Positions 24,701 to 27,848 of a stretch of DNA of 27,848 nt are shown piece after piece. The stretch lies in assembly GCA_945862475.1 (NCBI GenBank), contig CAMAYW010000003.1:1-27848 (forward strand). The letters are read 5' to 3'. The stretch comes from Bacteriovorax stolpii (lineage in GTDB: Bacteria > Bdellovibrionota > Bacteriovoracia > Bacteriovoracales > Bacteriovoracaceae). Numbering within the stretch: position 1 is the first letter of the stretch; each line of letters opens with the position of its first letter. The position numbers and the translations under genes are program-made. The notes beneath the pieces are model-generated. The model saw only the letters and a list, made by a program, of their open reading frames with translations. It did not search any database and had not been told where the DNA came from.

Positions 24701-24970
24701 TTACCCTTTCACGAAAAAATTTAATTCCACCATTTTGTCATAAAATGATTCTAGAAATTTCTTCACATCGGCTTCATTTTTGCCGGTAGAATCAACGATA
24801 TGTTTTTTAACATTTTCTGGGCTGAGTTTTTCTTCGATCACTAATAGAAAAGCGTTTGCAGCAATCTTGTCGATTTTATAAATAAAATTATCATCATCTA
24901 CAGAGAGAATATTGACCTCATTTGCTCCCACTTTTTTAAAAAAAACTTTTGAATTCAATTTATAACTCAT
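24701..24970 (-). CDS. PqqD-like peptide-recognition protein
   Basis: An 89-residue PqqD-family protein. PqqD domains (RiPP recognition elements) bind the leader part of a ribosomal peptide and hand it to modifying enzymes. The winged-helix pattern is visible: LNSKVFFKKVG, then NILSVDDDNFIYKID (beta-strands), AANAFLLVIEEKLSPENVKKHI and a final helix ending LNFFVKG. The start is ATG 24970, preceded by AGGGGGA; a longer frame from 25006 is less likely. It overlaps the glycosyltransferase stop by 11 bases. No radical SAM partner (PqqE-like) or lasso-type protease appears in the window; the 54-residue ORF at 20584 is the only candidate client peptide seen. Confidence 0.78.
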   Translation of the reverse strand: MSYKLNSKVFFKKVGANEVNILSVDDDNFIYKIDKIAANAFLLVIEEKLSPENVKKHIVDSTGKNEADVKKFLESFYDKMVELNFFVKG

Positions 24971-26705
24971 AATTTCCCCCTGGAAAGACTTGACCATTTT
25001 TTGCAAGCCAACTCCATTCAGCTTCCGACAATTCTACTAATCCCTTAGCAAATTGGTACACTTTAATTCTAAAATCACATTTTTCTCTAGAATATCTTAA
25101 TTCACCAACACGACAATCGAAAACTCTCATTTCCTCAGGGAAGAATTCAACCCCCCATGAAATAAAGGAGGTCTCTGGAGTTAAACGAACTAATGGAAGT
25201 GCACCATAGGCATCAAGCGTTTTAAGATACGCAGAGGACTCATAGCTTTCAAATAAAACACCATAAAGAGGCCAATGACCAAATTGATGATGTGGGTTTC
25301 GTTTCCTTATTTCATTTATTAAATTCTGCCTCCATGGACGAGACCGTAATAGCTCCTTTCCAACTGAAAAATGAATTTCATCCACTTCGCTTCTTTTGAG
25401 ATTGATTTCTGGCATTTGTTGCCAGAGCTCATCAATGCCTTGAGCGATTTCAAATGGATTCGTACGCGGACCTTTTTCACTCATGTAGACATGAAAATAT
25501 CTGACTCCATCGAAATAGTTTGTAAAATCTTTGTGTCCGCCCCAAAAAGAAAGCAAAACGGGAACACCTAAATTGAGGGCCCTGAATACGACAAGACCAA
25601 AATTTTCATCCGAATGCAAAGATGGAGAAATAAAAATGGAGTTTTTCAACTCGTCTTCAATTTCCTTATGATTAAGGTATCCTCCGAATTCTACAATATC
25701 TGAGATTCCAAGACTTTGGACTAACTGATGAAGTCTTTTTAGATATCCCTGACTGATAATCCCCAAGTGAGGAATACCTAGGAAGTCTTCTTCACCAAAT
25801 ATCTTGAGTTTTCTTTCATCATTTCTCATCTTTTCTGCAATTAGATAAACAGCAAAGATTAAATCTTCTAAGTTTTTTTGCTCCGAGATTCTTCCTACAT
25901 ACAAAAGATTTTTGGGATTATTTTTAAAAACAATTTTGTGATTATCCGTTAGTTTTAGTGGTATTACTTTCGTTTTTATATTTTCCCAAGACTGATGAGC
26001 GAGCCATTCATCTGACTCACAGGACATGATCCAAAGATCTTCCTCGTATAAATACTGTTCTAACTCATATAAATTTGTATTAGCAAAATAAATACTTGAA
26101 GACTCAAAACCATAAAAAATAAAAGCACAGTGGGGATTAAAAATTCTTAAGCGTTTTAAAAACTGGCCCATAGTAGGAGATGTCTTAGCAACAACGACCT
26201 TCTTTGCATCAGTGAAGATTTTTTTAAACTCGCTTATGCTTGAATTCTTTTTAATATTTAAAACTTCAACACGAGTCCAAGCTGAACACTGACGGTACCA
26301 AAAACCTAGGATGGCTTCTGTCGCCTCTTGAAGACTTTTCCATTCAAAAATCTCATCGGAAAAAACGACGTAAATAGTTTCTACATTTTTTTCCTCTTCA
26401 ACATCATTGTCTTTTAGATATTTTGCACATGAATAAGCTTTCGCCGTTTTTAAATAGGAACTTAGACCTGAAAAATCTTTTAGATGATTTGGAATATTAA
26501 AATTATCTATTGTCTCTTTTTGAGTTTGGATCGGAGGATTTATCCATTTAAATTTTTTGGCCAAATCTGATATTTCTTCAGCTCCAAAAACAACAAGTCT
26601 TGATGGAATGAAAAAATCAATTTGGAGGATCGAAAAGATCTCCAACATGAACTCTAATTCCTCTAGATCACCAGAATAGTTGTAATAGTACTCATCTCTA
26701 ATCAT
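24960..26705 (-). CDS. GT-B glycosyltransferase-like protein, unusual ends
   Basis: A 581-residue protein whose middle holds a GT4-like, GT-B nucleotide-sugar-binding domain: YVGRISEQKNLEDLI (270-284 in the ORF read from GTG 26708), VEFGGYLNHKEI and SPSLHSDENFGLVVFRALNLGVPVL (in part). The usual EX7E donor motif reads E368-x7-R376: the second Glu is replaced by Arg. About 250 N-terminal residues look like a degenerate first Rossmann domain, and the last 100 residues are an extra domain I cannot place. So it may be a true transferase with altered donor use or a non-catalytic relative. The start is ATG 26705; GTG 26708 just before it is equally possible. It lies 40 bases after the asnB stop. 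Confidence 0.78.
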   Translation of the reverse strand: MIRDEYYYNYSGDLEELEFMLEIFSILQIDFFIPSRLVVFGAEEISDLAKKFKWINPPIQTQKETIDNFNIPNHLKDFSGLSSYLKTAKAYSCAKYLKDNDVEEEKNVETIYVVFSDEIFEWKSLQEATEAILGFWYRQCSAWTRVEVLNIKKNSSISEFKKIFTDAKKVVVAKTSPTMGQFLKRLRIFNPHCAFIFYGFESSSIYFANTNLYELEQYLYEEDLWIMSCESDEWLAHQSWENIKTKVIPLKLTDNHKIVFKNNPKNLLYVGRISEQKNLEDLIFAVYLIAEKMRNDERKLKIFGEEDFLGIPHLGIISQGYLKRLHQLVQSLGISDIVEFGGYLNHKEIEDELKNSIFISPSLHSDENFGLVVFRALNLGVPVLLSFWGGHKDFTNYFDGVRYFHVYMSEKGPRTNPFEIAQGIDELWQQMPEINLKRSEVDEIHFSVGKELLRSRPWRQNLINEIRKRNPHHQFGHWPLYGVLFESYESSAYLKTLDAYGALPLVRLTPETSFISWGVEFFPEEMRVFDCRVGELRYSREKCDFRIKVYQFAKGLVELSEAEWSWLAKNGQVFPGGNYEL

Positions 26706-26748
26706 CACCCCTATTAAATCACAAAGGAGCTGATTTTAGACGGTAAAA

Positions 26749-27848
26749 TTAAACTCCTGATTTACCGTAATTCGGTAATACCCGAGCCGATGGATCGCTT
26801 ACGTTACAATTAGACCATTCTTTATTTGGCATCCAGAAATCTTTGATTAGATGAGATTGGCCACCAAAGTGTTTCTCAAAGATTTCACGGTAGAGGAGAG
26901 ATTCTTTAGTGAAAGGGATACCATGTGAGTACTTTTCTTTCGCCTTGAGAACATCAAGCTCAGTGTATTGCTCTTCTGCAAATGCTTTAAGGTAATCAAC
27001 CATTGAATGACCCACAGCATCCGAGAACGCAGCTTTTTCACGCCACAAAATACTATCAGGAATGAGGTTCATGCCATCAAATGCTTTCCTAAGAAGCCAC
27101 TTACCCATCCCGGTCGTATTCATTTTAAACTCTGGATGGATATGCATCACACTATCGACGAAATCGAGATCTCCAAAGGGAACACGTGCTTCAAGAGAAT
27201 TGGCCGCAATACATCGATCGGCCCTTAAAACATCATACATATGTAATTCATCAACTCTCTTTTTTGCCTCTTTTTGGAAAGCTTCCGGTGAAGGCGCAAA
27301 ATCTGTGTATTTGTATCCAAAGAGTTCATCTGAAATTTCACCCGTCAAAACAACTTTGATGTTTGTTTTCTCGCGAATGTACTTACAGACAATATACATC
27401 CCAATTGAAGCTCTGATCGTTGTAATATCCCAAGTTTCTAAATGCCATATCAGTTTATCCAAAACACTAAGTGTATCATTTTTATTAAAATAAACTTCGT
27501 GATGATTAGTCTTAAGAAAATCAGCAACTATCTTTGCGTAACCTATATCTATTGGGTTGTGATCAAGTCCTACTGAAAAAGTTGTGATGGGTTTCCCGAG
27601 GATTTTTTGAGATATCCCACAGACAAGAGATGAATCAAGTCCACCAGAGAGCAAAAATCCCACTGGAACGTCGGCCACCAGTCTCTTTCTGACTCCTTCA
27701 ATGAGTTTTTCTCGAATATCCTTAAGATGATTTTCTAAGTTTTTAGGAGAATAGTTAATGACGTTGGAAATATCCCTATAACAAATGAATTTTTCACCAT
27801 CAAAAAAATGTCCGGGTGGAAAGAAATCTACTTTCTTACAAAAAGGAG
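26749..27848 (-). CDS. asnB: Asparagine synthetase B, N terminus outside window
   Basis: Glutamine-dependent asparagine synthetase. The frame stays open to the right edge (it reads FPPGHFFDGEKF and CYRDISNVINYS before the synthetase domain), so the N-terminal glutaminase part lies beyond the window; the apparent start at 27678 is internal. The PP-loop is SGGLDSSLV; the rest tracks E. coli AsnB closely: TTIRASIGMYIV, VVLTGEISDELFGYKYTDFAP, LHMYDVLRADR, NSLEARVPFGDLDFVDS and REKAAFSDAVGHS. This fits a true Asn synthetase better than the divergent lasso-peptide cyclases. In this operon it may instead amidate a pathway acid. It heads, or lies near the head of, the minus-strand operon. Confidence 0.9.
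   Translation of the reverse strand, partial: PFCKKVDFFPPGHFFDGEKFICYRDISNVINYSPKNLENHLKDIREKLIEGVRKRLVADVPVGFLLSGGLDSSLVCGISQKILGKPITTFSVGLDHNPIDIGYAKIVADFLKTNHHEVYFNKNDTLSVLDKLIWHLETWDITTIRASIGMYIVCKYIREKTNIKVVLTGEISDELFGYKYTDFAPSPEAFQKEAKKRVDELHMYDVLRADRCIAANSLEARVPFGDLDFVDSVMHIHPEFKMNTTGMGKWLLRKAFDGMNLIPDSILWREKAAFSDAVGHSMVDYLKAFAEEQYTELDVLKAKEKYSHGIPFTKESLLYREIFEKHFGGQSHLIKDFWMPNKEWSNCNVSDPSARVLPNYGKSGV

Noticed and set aside
27062..27493. A 143-codon plus-strand frame
   Set aside because: It is antisense to asnB, whose motifs are unmistakable.
24701..27848. Lasso-peptide cluster (PqqD-like plus Asn synthetase homologue)
   Set aside because: The AsnB here resembles genuine asparagine synthetase rather than a lasso cyclase, no transglutaminase-like protease is present, and the small ORF lacks a lasso-type leader motif and a core beginning with Gly.

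Overview
The window is AT-rich, densely packed bacterial DNA. Protein style, a pair of small RRM RNA-binding proteins (one with an RGG/Gly-rich tail), Rieske and diiron oxygenases and a CorA transporter suggest a low-GC Gram-negative, perhaps a Bdellovibrionota member such as a Bacteriovorax/Halobacteriovorax relative. That placement is inference; there is no rRNA or tRNA in the window to anchor it. I see no insertion sequence, integrase, CRISPR array or tRNA.

Region 1 (1-11291) is an oxygenase-rich, probably biosynthetic locus made of two convergent operons. The plus-strand arm encodes an unrecognised protein (cut by the left edge), a Rieske oxygenase, an AurF-like diiron oxygenase, a [2Fe-2S] ferredoxin, a second Rieske oxygenase, a membrane fatty-acid-hydroxylase/sterol-desaturase-type protein, a membrane hexapeptide-repeat protein and a GH3-family acyl-adenylating enzyme. 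The minus-strand arm (from 11291 down to 7713) encodes a third Rieske protein related to the first, a GNAT-like protein, a short-chain dehydrogenase and a ferritin-like diiron protein. Junctions are mostly 4-base ATGA/GTGA overlaps. Six predicted O2-activating iron enzymes plus an acid-activating ligase in about 11 kb look like one pathway making or tailoring an oxidised small molecule or lipid. I know of no described pathway with this set.

Region 2 (11507-13510) is housekeeping: two paralogous RRM proteins with perfect Shine-Dalgarno sequences, a strong intrinsic terminator, and CorA.

Region 3 (13607-17937) is a familiar lipid-modification neighbourhood: Cfa-type methyltransferase, FAD oxidoreductase, DUF1365, DUF1295 membrane protein and a secreted SnoaL-like protein. 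It is followed by an HD phosphohydrolase and free-methionine-(R)-sulfoxide reductase (to 19050).

Region 4 (19047-27848) is a second candidate biosynthetic locus. A minus-strand MFS transporter diverges from a plus-strand pair: a 54-codon acidic small ORF directly followed by a fold-type-I PLP enzyme. Facing them is a minus-strand operon: AsnB-type asparagine synthetase (cut by the right edge), a GT-B glycosyltransferase-like protein with an altered EX7E motif, a PqqD-like protein, a NodU/CmcH-type carbamoyltransferase and a fold-type-III PLP decarboxylase. A short peptide near a PqqD-type recognition protein suggests a ribosomal-peptide or peptide-scaffold system, unproven.

All four convergent gene pairs in the window overlap at their 3' ends (59, 14, 4 and 38 bases), so these transcription units must be separated without conventional intergenic terminators.
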